This document shows, piece after piece, positions 27,501-36,269 of a DNA stretch of 64,000 bases; within the stretch, counting starts at the first letter, position 1, and every line of letters starts with the position of its first letter. The notes under the pieces are model-generated. The model had not been told where the DNA came from, did not search any database, and saw only the letters and a list, made by a program, of their open reading frames with translations. The position numbers and the translations under genes were made by a program. Source of the stretch: Mycolicibacter senuensis (GTDB taxonomy: Bacteria; Actinomycetota; Actinomycetes; Mycobacteriales; Mycobacteriaceae); the NCBI RefSeq assembly GCF_002101885.1, contig NZ_LQPS01000031.1, forward strand, positions 1-64,000, given 5' to 3'.

Positions 27501-29802
27501 TAACGGTGCCGGCGGCGGCAAGGGTGGTGCGGGCGGTTCCATCTTCGTCGGTGGCAGCGGCAACGGTGGCGACGGTGGTAACGGCGGTGGCGGCGGCAAC
27601 GGCGGTCCGACCGGCGGTAGCGGCGGCAACGGCAACCTGGGTGGGGCCGGCGGCAACGCCCTTGGTCACGGTGACGGCGGCAAGGGCGGTAACGGCGGTA
27701 GCGGCGGAAACGGCCCGGCCGGAAGCGGCGGCAACGGCGCTGAGGGTGGCGGCGGCGGAACCGCGGTCATCGGCGACGGTGGTGCCGGCGGTAACGGCGG
27801 CAACGGCGGCAACGCGGGCACTGGTGGGACCGCGGGTACCGGCGCCAACGGCGGCGCGGGCGGCAACGTCAGCAACGACGGCACCGGTGGTGCCGGCGGT
27901 ATCGGCGGCAACGGCGGCAACGGCGGCAACGGTGTGGCGGCTCTGGCCGGTAACGGCGGCAATAGCGGGTTCACCGGCGGCGCCGCTGGTGCCGGCGGCG
28001 GCGGCGGTCAGGGCGCGGGCACCGGTAACGGCGGTGAGGGCGGTCGCGGCGGTGACGGCGGTGACGGCGGCAACGGCTCGGCCGGCAACTCTGGTGCCAA
28101 CGGCCCCGGCCAAAACGGCGGCTACGGAGGTGACGGCGGTACCGCCGGCGGTGGCGGCAAGGGTGGTGACGCACTCGGTTCCGGCAACGGCGGGGCCGGC
28201 GGTCGCTCCGGTGACGGCGGCGACGGCGGCGACGGCGCCAACGGCTCGTCCGCGACCAACGCCAGCGGTAACGGCGGCGCAGGCGGCTGGGGCGGCTACG
28301 GCGGTGACGCCCAGGGCGGTGCCGGCAGCGGCCAAGGCGGCGACGGTGGCAAGGCCTTTGGCACTGGCACCGGTGGCGCCGGCGGCGACGGCGGCAACGG
28401 CGGCCTAACCGGCAGCGCCGGCAACGGCGGCAATGCCACCGGCACCGGCAACGGCGGTGAGGGCGGCTGGATCCAAGACGGTGGCGAGGGCGCTCGGGGT
28501 GGCAACGGCGGCGATTCGGTGAACGGCAACGGCGGTGAGGCCGGCAACGGTGGCAACGGCGGCAACGCCGTGGGCACCGCCGGTAACGGCGGCAACGCCG
28601 CCAACGCGCCAGGCACCGCAGGCGGCGGTGGCGGCGTCAGCTACGGCGGTAACGGCGGCGACGGCGGCACCGGCGGTAACGCCCTTGGTGCGACCGGTAA
28701 CGCCGGGACCGGCGGGACCGGCGGAAGCGGCGGCGACGCCATCGCCATCGGCGGCAACGGCGGCAACGGCGGCGCGGCTACCGCAACCGACGACGGTACT
28801 AACGGCGGCCAAGGCGGCATCGGCGGTGACGGCGGGCAAGCCGGGGATGGCGGGGACGGCGGTAACGCCGCCGGATCCGGGACCGGCGGTCATGGCGGTG
28901 ACGCCGGTAACGGCGGGGCCAACAGCGACGGCGGCAACGGCGGCAACGGCGGCAACGCATCTGCCACCCACGCCGCCGGTGCGGGCGGTGCCGGCGGTGA
29001 CGGCGACCTGGGTTATGCCTACGGGGGTGACGGCGGCGGCGGCGGTACTTCCCTCACCGGTGACGGCGGGGCCGGTGGCAAGGGTGGCATCGGCAGCTCC
29101 GGCAGCAACGGCGGTGCCGGTGGCCAAGGCGGTGAGGGCAACGCCGCGAGCAACCAGGCCGGCGGCGTCGGCGGCCAGGGCGGCGACGGCGGCGGCGGCG
29201 CCCCAGGCGGACGCGGCGGTGCCGGCGGCAACAACACCGGCACCACGGTCTCCTCGACCGGTGACGGCGGGGCCGGTGGGAACGCGGGCGCCAGCGGCAG
29301 CGGGGGCACCGGCGGCACCGGCGGCACCGGAGGTGCGGCCGCGGCCGGGACCGGCTTCGGCGGTGACGGCGGCCAGGGCGGTGCCGGCGGTGGCGCCGCG
29401 GACGGTAACACTGGCGGCGGCGGCGGCGACGCCGGTGGCACCGGTAACGGCGGCGATGCCGGTAACGGCAGCACGGGCGGGTCCGGTGGTGCCGGCGGTA
29501 CCGGTGGCACAGGCGGTGCGGGCGTCAACGGCACCGGCGGCGGGAATGGCGGCGCCGGTGGCGATGGCCAAGACGGTGGCGACGGAGGCGGCGGCGGGGC
29601 CGGTGGCGACGCCACCAATGCCGCGCTCGGCGGCGTTGGCGGCCACGGCGGCGACGGCGCCGGTGGCGGTGCGGTCGGTGGCGGCGGAACCGGGGGTACC
29701 GGGACCGACGGTGGGGGGACCGGCGCCGGCGGCAGCGCCGGGACCACCCCCGGCGGCAACGGCGCCGACGGCGCCGACGGTACGCCGCCACCGCCCGCAT
29801 GA
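24511..29802 (+). CDS. Giant signal-peptide PGRS protein lacking a PE domain
   Basis: The 1763-residue protein begins with a basic n-region, a hydrophobic core (about 26-42) and a likely signal peptidase I site after ...PQARA near residue 50. A 100-residue unique segment rich in Asp, Trp and Phe follows (FDPSTWALPYDDIDWGSF), with a Cys pair in SCGFICNG. From WLFGNGGDG near residue 170 to the end it is Gly/Asn-rich PGRS repeat (GGNGG, GGDGG). PE_PGRS proteins normally use a PE domain and type VII export; that domain is absent, so Sec (less likely Tat) export is expected. It is probably surface exposed or secreted. Function is unknown. ATG 24511 follows GGGGAGG. Confidence 0.85.
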   Translation: MSDRNRSARRNSARKGKARRASRVAGTGAAVSAFLAFGMTPLTCAPQARADDFGLADLFDPSTWALPYDDIDWGSFVDPAAWSSLFDAAAFDATAVGTATADPFGLDDAFNSFMSDVNSWVSTNWIGTQFGDWVDNNLLNPLGAAWASADSCGFICNGVAGTAADPDGQDGGWLFGNGGDGWNSTTAGEAGGNGGDANLWGDGGDGGAGGAGADGGDGGAGGSVFGSGGDGGRGGDGLAGTDGDNGVWGVAGSGGVDGAGQDGTDGGNGGAGGSGGAATGWLNFFGAHAGNGGDGGSGASAGNGGDGALANAAHLSGGNGGDGGDVGKGGAGGAAGAGSGGTSGTAGADGTGGGNGGDGQDGWDSATPGVAGGTGGNGGDGGTTGNGGNGGNGGNGAAGVASDGSNGGAGGNGGLGGTQSGNGGNGGDGGVGGAGANGAQGGTGANGNWATDYGNGLGAGQDGGAGGQGFEGGAGGHGGNAGTAAHGNAGTAGDGGDGGAGGNAGAGGNGGNGATGDWSVAASNGVGGAGGNAGTAIGVAGHGGSGGAAGSGAGGSAGNAGAEGTVPAVGTAHGGNGGAGAKGDWNVVASNGVGGKGGVGGTGGTYGDGGVGGTGGTGADGVNGVTGGDGNGVAGGNGATGGAGGTGGKAGTISGVSGAGGLGGDGGDGGNGGVGGPGHDGTAMSVNGTNGGNGAVGGNGGSGGTGGAAGAAGGQGAIGLAGNGGNGGDAGVAGGGGNGGNGWNVVGGNGGNGGNGGDGAANSAIGGGGGAAGGVGGTAGHAGSAQTVGADGGQGGNGGSGSGGGNHGGGAGHGGNGGNGFGGLGLNQVGDGGDGGNAGAAGAGTGGATLGAGNYGGDGGDAHAGDGGNGGNGSDGSGAVNAHGGAGGDSTVTGNGGDGGDGGTGYLGGDGGDAVVGNGGNGGDGGDGNAVYSGALGGAGGDSTGSGNGGDGGDGGNGGGGAFPTTGGQGGAGGGAKVGDAGNGGNGGEGGNGTGGGNGAGGGKGGAGGSIFVGGSGNGGDGGNGGGGGNGGPTGGSGGNGNLGGAGGNALGHGDGGKGGNGGSGGNGPAGSGGNGAEGGGGGTAVIGDGGAGGNGGNGGNAGTGGTAGTGANGGAGGNVSNDGTGGAGGIGGNGGNGGNGVAALAGNGGNSGFTGGAAGAGGGGGQGAGTGNGGEGGRGGDGGDGGNGSAGNSGANGPGQNGGYGGDGGTAGGGGKGGDALGSGNGGAGGRSGDGGDGGDGANGSSATNASGNGGAGGWGGYGGDAQGGAGSGQGGDGGKAFGTGTGGAGGDGGNGGLTGSAGNGGNATGTGNGGEGGWIQDGGEGARGGNGGDSVNGNGGEAGNGGNGGNAVGTAGNGGNAANAPGTAGGGGGVSYGGNGGDGGTGGNALGATGNAGTGGTGGSGGDAIAIGGNGGNGGAATATDDGTNGGQGGIGGDGGQAGDGGDGGNAAGSGTGGHGGDAGNGGANSDGGNGGNGGNASATHAAGAGGAGGDGDLGYAYGGDGGGGGTSLTGDGGAGGKGGIGSSGSNGGAGGQGGEGNAASNQAGGVGGQGGDGGGGAPGGRGGAGGNNTGTTVSSTGDGGAGGNAGASGSGGTGGTGGTGGAAAAGTGFGGDGGQGGAGGGAADGNTGGGGGDAGGTGNGGDAGNGSTGGSGGAGGTGGTGGAGVNGTGGGNGGAGGDGQDGGDGGGGGAGGDATNAALGGVGGHGGDGAGGGAVGGGGTGGTGTDGGGTGAGGSAGTTPGGNGADGADGTPPPPA
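25021..29790 (+). repeat. PGRS coding repeat tract
   Basis: About 4.8 kb of degenerate GGCGGTAAC/GGCGGTGAC-type triplet-phase repeats encode the Gly-Gly-X array. The tract makes long open frames on the opposite strand and other phases, which are artefacts. Such tracts are prone to recombination and to assembly error, so the exact length deserves caution. Confidence 0.9.
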
Positions 29803-29827
29803 TGGTCGGCTGAGGCCGGCCACGGCA

Positions 29828-29869
29828 CGACCGCGGTCGTCGGACACTCGATTCCGGCGACCGCGGTCG
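29828..29869. repeat. Two 12-bp palindromes spaced 30 bp apart
   Basis: CGACCGCGGTCG occurs at 29828-29839 and 29858-29869. Each copy is extended to a 14-bp palindrome by different but matched flanking bases (A/T in the first, G/C in the second). They lie between the PGRS stop and the HNH gene and could be paired operator half-sites or a transcription-stopping structure. Confidence 0.5.
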
Positions 29870-29975
29870 CGTCATGAGTGCCAGCGGTATTGGGTTCAGG
29901 CCTCGGGTCGGACGTTCGGCTCGCCCGCGGACTCACTCAAAGCTGGTTGTCGGACCCTCCTGCAATGCTGATGTC

Positions 29976-31226
29976 ATGTCCTCGACCGCATCTGCCGGCG
30001 GCACGCAATTGGGTCCGTGCCAGCGCCTTGATGTGCGGTTTGAGGAGTTGTCGGAGTTGGCCGGGCAACGCAATGCCATCGATGGGCGCATCGTGGAGAT
30101 CGTCGCCGAGATCGAACGTGACCAACTGTGGGGGGTTACCGGGGCGCGCTCGATCCCGGCATTGGTGGCCTGGAAGACCGGAGTGTCCCCGAGCAACGCG
30201 CACACCATCAGCACCGTGGCCCACCGGCTCGAGGAGTTTCCCCGCTGCGCGGCCGGTATGCGGGAAGGCCGGGTGTCGCTGGACCAGATCGGGGTGATCG
30301 CCCAGCGCGGCGGTGTCGGCTCCGATGAGCACTACGCGCAGCTGGCCGGGGTGGCCACCGTCACCCAGCTGCGCACCGCGGTCAAACTCGAACCCCGCCC
30401 GCAACCCGACCCCCGGCCCGAGCCGGAGCGCTCGATCACCAAGACCAGCGACGAACACCGCAGCTGCTGGCGGATCACACTCGGCCACCACGACGCGGCG
30501 AAGTTCGACGCCGCCCTGCAATCGCATCTGGATGCGCTGATCACCGCCTGGAAACACGACCACGACAAGGAGGACCGCGCATCAGGGCAGCAGCCGCCGT
30601 TGCCGACTCCCGCCGATGCGTTTATGCGCCTGATCGAAACCGGCTGGGACAGCGAAGCCGCCCGCCGCCCCCATGGCCAGCACACCACCGTGGTGGTGCA
30701 CCTCGACGTCGAGCAGCAGGCCGCCGCACTGCACCTGGGCCCGCTGCTGTCCGAGGCTGAGCGGCGATATCTGCTCTGCGACACCACCTTTGAGGTCTGT
30801 TTCGAGCGCGACGGCGAACCCATCGGCGCCGGCCGCACCACCCGCGGAATCAGCCGCCGGTTGCGCCGCGCCCTCGAGCACCGCGACCGGAGCTGTGTGG
30901 TTCCCGGTTGCGGCGCCACCCGCGGGCTGCACGCCCACCACATCGTGCACTGGGAAAACGGCGGGGAAACCGAACTGGCCGACCTGGTGCTGGTCTGCCC
31001 GTATCACCATCGCCAACACCACCGCGGCCTCATCAGCATCACCGGGCCCGCCACCAACCTCACCGTCACCGACCACTCCGGCCGGCCCCTGAGCCCGGCA
31101 TCCCTGGCCCGACCACCCCAACAAGCACCACCCACCGTCAAACCCTGCCCCGGCCCCACCGGCGAACGCGCCCAATGGTGGTGGTACCAGCCCTTCCAAC
31201 CACAACCACCACCGAACACCAATTAG
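29976..31226 (+). CDS. HNH endonuclease-domain protein of the DUF222/13E12 family
   Basis: The N-terminal 250 residues match the DUF222 domain of the mycobacterial 13E12 repeat family. The C-terminal HNH module has the zinc and catalytic motifs CVVPGCGATRGLHAHHIVHW and CPYHHRQHH. The Pro/Gln-rich tail is typical. I begin at ATG 29976 (MSSTASAGG, 416 residues), the usual family start; an open frame to 29874 adds residues unlike the family. A weak -10 (AATGCT at 29964-29969) suggests a leaderless transcript. These genes are multi-copy in mycobacteria and often lie near mobile or variable loci. Whether this copy cuts DNA is unknown. Confidence 0.85.
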   Translation: MSSTASAGGTQLGPCQRLDVRFEELSELAGQRNAIDGRIVEIVAEIERDQLWGVTGARSIPALVAWKTGVSPSNAHTISTVAHRLEEFPRCAAGMREGRVSLDQIGVIAQRGGVGSDEHYAQLAGVATVTQLRTAVKLEPRPQPDPRPEPERSITKTSDEHRSCWRITLGHHDAAKFDAALQSHLDALITAWKHDHDKEDRASGQQPPLPTPADAFMRLIETGWDSEAARRPHGQHTTVVVHLDVEQQAAALHLGPLLSEAERRYLLCDTTFEVCFERDGEPIGAGRTTRGISRRLRRALEHRDRSCVVPGCGATRGLHAHHIVHWENGGETELADLVLVCPYHHRQHHRGLISITGPATNLTVTDHSGRPLSPASLARPPQQAPPTVKPCPGPTGERAQWWWYQPFQPQPPPNTN

Positions 31227-31260
31227 CTTCGTCGCACCACAGCCGCACCGCCCGCGGCCA

Positions 31261-33909
31261 TCAGGCCTGTGATTGGACGCCGTTGAGCAGGCGGACCAAC
31301 TGATCGCGTCGTTCGATACCGAGCTTGGCGAACATCCGGTACAGATGCCCGTCGATGGTGCGCACCGAGACCGAGAGCCGTTCGGCGATCTCACGATTAG
31401 GCAAGCCCGCCGCGACCAGCATCGCGATCTCGCGCTCGCGGCCGGTGATCGGAAGTGGCTGAGTCACCGCCGTGACGGCGGGTGTGCGAATGTCGCCCTG
31501 ACCGGCCAACCATTGGGTCCGCGTTGACGATTCCAGCTGCTTGCCGCGCTGACCGGTACGTGCGTACTCGGCGGAGGCCTGCGCCGCCGCGTCGGCGGCG
31601 GACGCGAAGGCACCCATGGTTGCGAACCGGTCCGACGTGGTGCTCAACAGATCGGCGTTGCGGTCGGCCAGGCCGCGAGCATGCGCGGCAACCGCATTCG
31701 CCAGCGGGGCGTCCAGCATCTCCGCGAGCTCTGCCAGCCGGTCGGCGTGCGATCGGTCGCCGAATCGCACCGCGGTGTGCAGCGCACGCATCTCGACAGC
31801 GGCCATCCCGGATCGGCGGGCGATCTGTGCCGCTCGCAGCGCGTGGGACCGGGCGTCGGAGGTCTGACCGTGCGCTACCCGCTCCCAGGCGCGGGCAAGC
31901 TCCAGTTCCGGTAGGAACGCGGCGATTTGCGGACCGTAGGCCTCTTCGCAATGTCGCAGGGCGATAGACGCCGACACGGCGTTGCCCCGCGCCGCTTCGG
32001 TTTGAGTAGACCAAGCGTTCGCCAGCATCGGCCACAGCGGCGGGGCGGCGTCCGTCAATACCGGCGTCGAGTCTTGAAACAGCGAGGCGGCCAATGGCAA
32101 TTTGCCCCGTGCCAGGTGTACCACGCCGGCCAGCACACCGGCCATCGCATCGGCCTCCGGCACACCGGCAGCCATGGTGGCATAGCGTTCGGCGGCCAGT
32201 TCGGCGGCGGGGTGATCGCCGGCGTCGACAAGTGCCGTGACTTCGGCCATACCGAGAACGAATCGAATCATTCCGGAGCGACTGCGCGCCGCGGCGTGCA
32301 ATCCGAGCTGAGCAATTCCGTTGACCGCTCCGAAGCGTCCCGTTCTGGCCAGCGCGTGCGCGGTCGGCAGGGTCGCCAAGGCCGTCGCCGCCGGCGATAC
32401 ATCTGCTTCGCAGAACGACGGTCCATCCCGGAGCGCCGTTGCCAGGTCGCCGGTGAAGAATGCGAAAGCGTTCTCGAGAGCGTGGACCAGGGCGGCGCTG
32501 ACTTGCGAGTGAGCGCGGCCCTTTGCCTCGGCCAGAACCTGCTGTGCAGAATCGATTTCACCGCAGTTCCAGAAGAGATTCGATGCGCGTGCACATCCCC
32601 ACTCGACGATCGAGACGCCGTCGGCACCCTCGAGGCTGACATCGGTCAGTACCGATTCTGCCTCATCGCCTCGGCCTTGCCACAACAGTGTGTCTCCGAG
32701 AACGAGTGCCGCAGGCAAACCGCCGTCGCGGTCGAAGGCGAAGCGGGCCAGTTCTTCTGCGTGTGCGAGGTTGGACATCGCCGCTGCCCGCACCGCTGCG
32801 TTGACGATCAACTCGAGGTCGGGCTCCAGGTCGCTGCAGATCATGAACTGAGCCATCCGGATTTCGCCGCGAATGTCGGGCAACCGCAGCCGCCGACCGC
32901 CTCTCCGCAGATACTTGTCGAAGGCGTTGAACAGCAGACCGTTGAGTCGGCGCGAGCGCACCACACCGACACGTTCGAGCACCGTCTCGCCGAAAATCGG
33001 GTGGGTCACCTGGACCAGCGTTCCGCCGCCGTCGGAGGTCAGGTGAATCAAGCGGTGACGTTCCAGACCGGAAACAGCTTCGGAAGAACAGAGTTCGCGC
33101 AGTACTTCCCAGTCCAGCAACTCGGCGGTCGCGAGAATCTCGAGTGCCTCCAGTTCGTCAGGAGTGAGAGCTTGGAGCCGAAACCCCAGCAGGGCAGAGA
33201 GTTCCTGGTCGGCGTGCAGTGAACCCTTGAGCTGCCAGCCGTACTCGTCTAACACCAGGACGCCGTTATCGCGGCCGGCTCGCAGCAGTCCGCGCAGATA
33301 CAGCGGGCTTCCTCCAGTTCGGTCGTGTAACCGGTTGACCACTTGTGCGCTGACGACACCACCGAGCACACGGCGTGCGAGTTCACCGGTCTGTTCGCGG
33401 GTGAACGGGTTGATGCGCATGTTGAACAGCAGCTGTTCTTTGAGCAGCGCGGTCACTGCGTCGAGGAGCGTTTCGCCGGAACGGATCACCACGATCAGTT
33501 GCGCGGTGCCCTCGGCGGCAAGCTGATAGATCAACGTGGCCGACAACGGGTCCAGCAGTTGAGCGTCGTCGACGACGATCCCCGGATTCGGTGTGGCCGC
33601 AAGGTTCTGGTGTGCGATCGCCAACATCGCGGCCGGTTCGCAGGTCGTATCGACCGTCACCGACCGCGAGAATGCACCGAGCGGTACGTCAAACCCGGTC
33701 TGGGTGCCCAGCACGAACCGGACCGTGCGCCCGGCCGCGCTGAGGCGCTCTCCGAGCGCGCGAGCGAGCGTCGATTTGCCGACGCCGCTGTCCCCGACCA
33801 ACGCGATGCCCTGATACTCAGAATCCGGCCCGAGCGTCGCAAGCGCTGCACGCAGTTCGTCGTCGCGGCCGACGATCGGCCACGCGGAAGATTCAGTCGT
33901 TGTGCGCAA
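31261..33909 (-). CDS. LAL-type LuxR-family ATPase regulator
   Basis: The 882-residue protein has an N-terminal STAND/AAA ATPase with Walker A GDSGVGKST at residues 39-47 and Walker B IVVDDAQLLD near 109-118. A long helical, TPR-like middle follows, and the C-terminal LuxR helix-turn-helix (about 815-875) contains TGREREIAMLVAAGLPNREIA. Such large regulators are ATP-dependent activators that respond to small molecules. It lies downstream of a methyltransferase gene on the same strand, with a 149-bp gap that probably holds its own promoter. Target genes are not evident; the neighbouring methyltransferase and the PGRS/HNH block are candidates. Confidence 0.9.
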   Translation of the reverse strand: MRTTTESSAWPIVGRDDELRAALATLGPDSEYQGIALVGDSGVGKSTLARALGERLSAAGRTVRFVLGTQTGFDVPLGAFSRSVTVDTTCEPAAMLAIAHQNLAATPNPGIVVDDAQLLDPLSATLIYQLAAEGTAQLIVVIRSGETLLDAVTALLKEQLLFNMRINPFTREQTGELARRVLGGVVSAQVVNRLHDRTGGSPLYLRGLLRAGRDNGVLVLDEYGWQLKGSLHADQELSALLGFRLQALTPDELEALEILATAELLDWEVLRELCSSEAVSGLERHRLIHLTSDGGGTLVQVTHPIFGETVLERVGVVRSRRLNGLLFNAFDKYLRRGGRRLRLPDIRGEIRMAQFMICSDLEPDLELIVNAAVRAAAMSNLAHAEELARFAFDRDGGLPAALVLGDTLLWQGRGDEAESVLTDVSLEGADGVSIVEWGCARASNLFWNCGEIDSAQQVLAEAKGRAHSQVSAALVHALENAFAFFTGDLATALRDGPSFCEADVSPAATALATLPTAHALARTGRFGAVNGIAQLGLHAAARSRSGMIRFVLGMAEVTALVDAGDHPAAELAAERYATMAAGVPEADAMAGVLAGVVHLARGKLPLAASLFQDSTPVLTDAAPPLWPMLANAWSTQTEAARGNAVSASIALRHCEEAYGPQIAAFLPELELARAWERVAHGQTSDARSHALRAAQIARRSGMAAVEMRALHTAVRFGDRSHADRLAELAEMLDAPLANAVAAHARGLADRNADLLSTTSDRFATMGAFASAADAAAQASAEYARTGQRGKQLESSTRTQWLAGQGDIRTPAVTAVTQPLPITGREREIAMLVAAGLPNREIAERLSVSVRTIDGHLYRMFAKLGIERRDQLVRLLNGVQSQA

Positions 33910-34058
33910 AAGTTCCGACCTCCCCCGGACGACTGCGTGCGGCTTAAGTTACGCGCCATTCTGCGGAGGTGCAGATAATTCCGCGGCAGCACTACAAAGG
34001 TTTACGGCGGCGTTAAATACGCTGCGCACCAGGAGGAAATCGTTAGCCGGCCGACCTG

Positions 34059-35102
34059 TCAGCGTGTCCGCTCGAACACCAGCCAGCGCAACTCGATCGG
34101 GCTGTCCCCGCGCGAGGTTCTGAACGCATCGAGACCGCTCACCCAGTCGATGTACCAGCTGGTGGGCGGCCAGGCGCCGTCGGGCAGATGCGCCTTCTCG
34201 TAGTCGTGGACCGACTCGTCAGACAGCAATGCGAGCGGTAAGCCGGCGGTGGCGATCGACATCTCGTCACGGGTGAACAGGCCCGAGTACACCTGCTGAC
34301 AAAATTCGCGAGCGGCCGCGTCCGGCTCGTAGCCGTCGCATGCCAGGAAGCTGTTGAAAACCAGCCGTCCACCGGGAACAAGGCGCTGAGCGGCGAGTTC
34401 GAAAAGGCTGCGTAGCTGTTGCGTCGACCGGAAATCGGTCAACACCTCCGACAGCACGATCAAGTCGTAGTCGTCGCGCAGGTCGTCGGCGTCGGCGAAC
34501 ACGTCGCGGACGATGACGCGCACGTCCAATGAGTCGCGTTCCGCCTCCTGCCTCACGATCTCGGCGAACTTCGGCGTCATCTCCACGACGTCGACAGGAT
34601 GCCCGCGACGTGCCAGCGCCAGGGCGTTACGGCCGGTGCCCGCGCCGATTTCGAGTATCCGATGAGCGGATGGATTGTCGGCTTCGCAGGAGATCTGCCA
34701 GATCCGGGCGTCAGGCTCCGTGCCGAACAACGGCGGCTCCCGAGTCGACAGCCAGCTCTCGTATGCCGCTGCGACCGAGGACCATTGCGCGCGGATCGTG
34801 TAGTTCAGCGACGGGCCGACCGGGGCGTTGTAGGAGATGACAATGTGTGAACGCACCGATGCCGCGTAGGCGGCGGCCAGCTGACCCTGCATCACGCTCT
34901 TAAGATGCGCAAGTTCTTGCTCATTGAAGCGTTTGCCCAGTCCCGCGAACACCGCGTCGCACATCGACACGTACTCGTCGAGCAAGCTCGGCACCGCCGG
35001 CAGCCTGATGTCGCCGTTGATCTGCGCCCGGGTGTAGAAACGCCGCAGCATGGCGTCCTTCGCCGATCGCGCCACATCTGATCTCGGAGGTAAATCTTCC
35101 AC
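34059..35102 (-). CDS. SAM-dependent methyltransferase with N-terminal helical extension
   Basis: A class I methyltransferase core begins near residue 147 with motif [20 protein letters not shown], acidic VVEMTPKF, and [12 protein letters not shown]. The first 140 residues form a helical domain with the conserved-looking [18 protein letters not shown] segment. The 347-residue protein may begin at ATG 35102 or the internal ATG at 35051 (MLRRFYT). M. tuberculosis has nothing equivalent at this locus. The substrate is unknown; the large N-terminal domain suggests a bulky acceptor. It is divergent from nadD. Confidence 0.75.
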   Translation of the reverse strand: MEDLPPRSDVARSAKDAMLRRFYTRAQINGDIRLPAVPSLLDEYVSMCDAVFAGLGKRFNEQELAHLKSVMQGQLAAAYAASVRSHIVISYNAPVGPSLNYTIRAQWSSVAAAYESWLSTREPPLFGTEPDARIWQISCEADNPSAHRILEIGAGTGRNALALARRGHPVDVVEMTPKFAEIVRQEAERDSLDVRVIVRDVFADADDLRDDYDLIVLSEVLTDFRSTQQLRSLFELAAQRLVPGGRLVFNSFLACDGYEPDAAAREFCQQVYSGLFTRDEMSIATAGLPLALLSDESVHDYEKAHLPDGAWPPTSWYIDWVSGLDAFRTSRGDSPIELRWLVFERTR

Positions 35103-35194
35103 CGCCTTCTTCTACACGATCCGGCGGCGCTTTGCCGCGCCAACGGCGCTAACCGGTCGTCGGCCGTCCCGTGATGGCGTTTCTGCTGGTCCAG

Positions 35195-35200
35195 TAAGCT
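35195..35200 (+). promoter_or_regulatory. -10 box for a leaderless nadD transcript
   Basis: TAAGCT ends eight bases before the nadD ATG at 35209, so transcription should begin at or within two bases of the start codon. No ribosome binding site precedes the ATG. Confidence 0.5.
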
Positions 35201-35208
35201 GGCCAACC

Positions 35209-35886
35209 ATGCAAGTCGGGCTACGCAGGCTGGGGGTGATGGGCGGGACGTTCGATCCCATCCATTACGGCCACTTGGTCGCGGCCAGCGAGGTAGCCCA
35301 CAAATTCGGGCTGGACGAGGTCGTCTTCGTGCCCAGCGGCCAGCCCTGGCAGAAGGATCGGCACGTGTCGGCGGCCGAGGACCGGTACCTGATGACGGTG
35401 ATCGCCACCGCCTCCAATCCCCGGTTCTCGGTGAGCCGGGTCGACATCGACCGGGCCGGCCCCACCTACACTCGCGACACGTTGCAAGACCTGCATGCGC
35501 TGAACCCCGATTCCGAGCTGTACTTCATCACCGGTGCTGACGCGTTGGCGTCGATACTGTCCTGGCAGGGCTGGGAGGAGTTGTTCGACCTGGCGCGGTT
35601 CGTGGGGGTCAGCCGGCCCGGATACGAGCTGCGGCATGACCACATCACCGGTGTGCTGGGCGAACTGGAGGAGCACGCGTTGACCCTGGTGGAGATCCCG
35701 GCGCTGGCGATCTCGTCGACCGACTGTCGCGAGCGCGCTGAGCAGCGCCGGCCGCTGTGGTACCTGATGCCCGACGGCGTCGTGCAGTATGTGTCCAAGC
35801 GCCGGCTCTACCGCGACTCCGGCGGCCCGGGCGCCAACAAGGCGGTAGGACGATCCACCAGCCTGGCCGCCGGGAACAACGCATGA
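35209..35886 (+). CDS. nadD: Nicotinate-nucleotide adenylyltransferase
   Basis: NadD makes deamido-NAD from nicotinate mononucleotide and ATP, feeding NadE. The nucleotidyltransferase motif [12 protein letters not shown] and the C-terminal ISSTDCR motif are intact, as are [10 protein letters not shown] and TGADAL. I chose ATG 35209 (225 residues); a longer open frame to 35050 overlaps the divergent methyltransferase. The TGA overlaps the next start in ATGA. It is the first gene of a five-gene overlapping operon. Confidence 0.95.
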   Translation: MQVGLRRLGVMGGTFDPIHYGHLVAASEVAHKFGLDEVVFVPSGQPWQKDRHVSAAEDRYLMTVIATASNPRFSVSRVDIDRAGPTYTRDTLQDLHALNPDSELYFITGADALASILSWQGWEELFDLARFVGVSRPGYELRHDHITGVLGELEEHALTLVEIPALAISSTDCRERAEQRRPLWYLMPDGVVQYVSKRRLYRDSGGPGANKAVGRSTSLAAGNNA

Positions 35887-36269
35887 CGGCCACCCCGGAG
35901 GCGATCGACATGGCGAGAGTGGCCGCGGTGGCGGCCGCCGCCAAGCTCGCCGACGACGTCGTCGTCATCGACGTCTCCGACCAGTTGGTCATCACCGACT
36001 GCTTCGTCATCGCCTCGGCGTCCAACGAACGTCAGGTCAACGCGATCCTCGACGAGGTGGAGGAGAAGATGCGGCTGGCCGGCTACAAGCCGGCGCGCCG
36101 CGAAGGCACCCGCGAGGGCCGCTGGACGCTGCTGGACTACGTCGACATCGTCGTGCACATCCAACACCAGGACGAGCGCGACTTCTATGCGCTGGACCGG
36201 CTGTGGAAGGACTGCCCCGTGGTGCCGGTCGACCTGACCCCTGAGCCGAACCCGGAGGACGCCTCGTGA
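35883..36269 (+). CDS. rsfS: Ribosomal silencing factor RsfS
   Basis: RsfS binds L14 and blocks subunit joining during starvation. The 128-residue DUF143 protein has the core [39 protein letters not shown] and [11 protein letters not shown]. The ATG at 35883 overlaps the nadD stop. Pairing with nadD is widespread in bacteria. Confidence 0.95.
   Translation: MTATPEAIDMARVAAVAAAAKLADDVVVIDVSDQLVITDCFVIASASNERQVNAILDEVEEKMRLAGYKPARREGTREGRWTLLDYVDIVVHIQHQDERDFYALDRLWKDCPVVPVDLTPEPNPEDAS

Noticed and set aside
25222..28335. 1037-codon minus-strand frame within the PGRS gene
   Set aside because: It is a low-complexity Ala/Thr/Val product created by the triplet repeat of the sense strand. Other phases show the same artefact.
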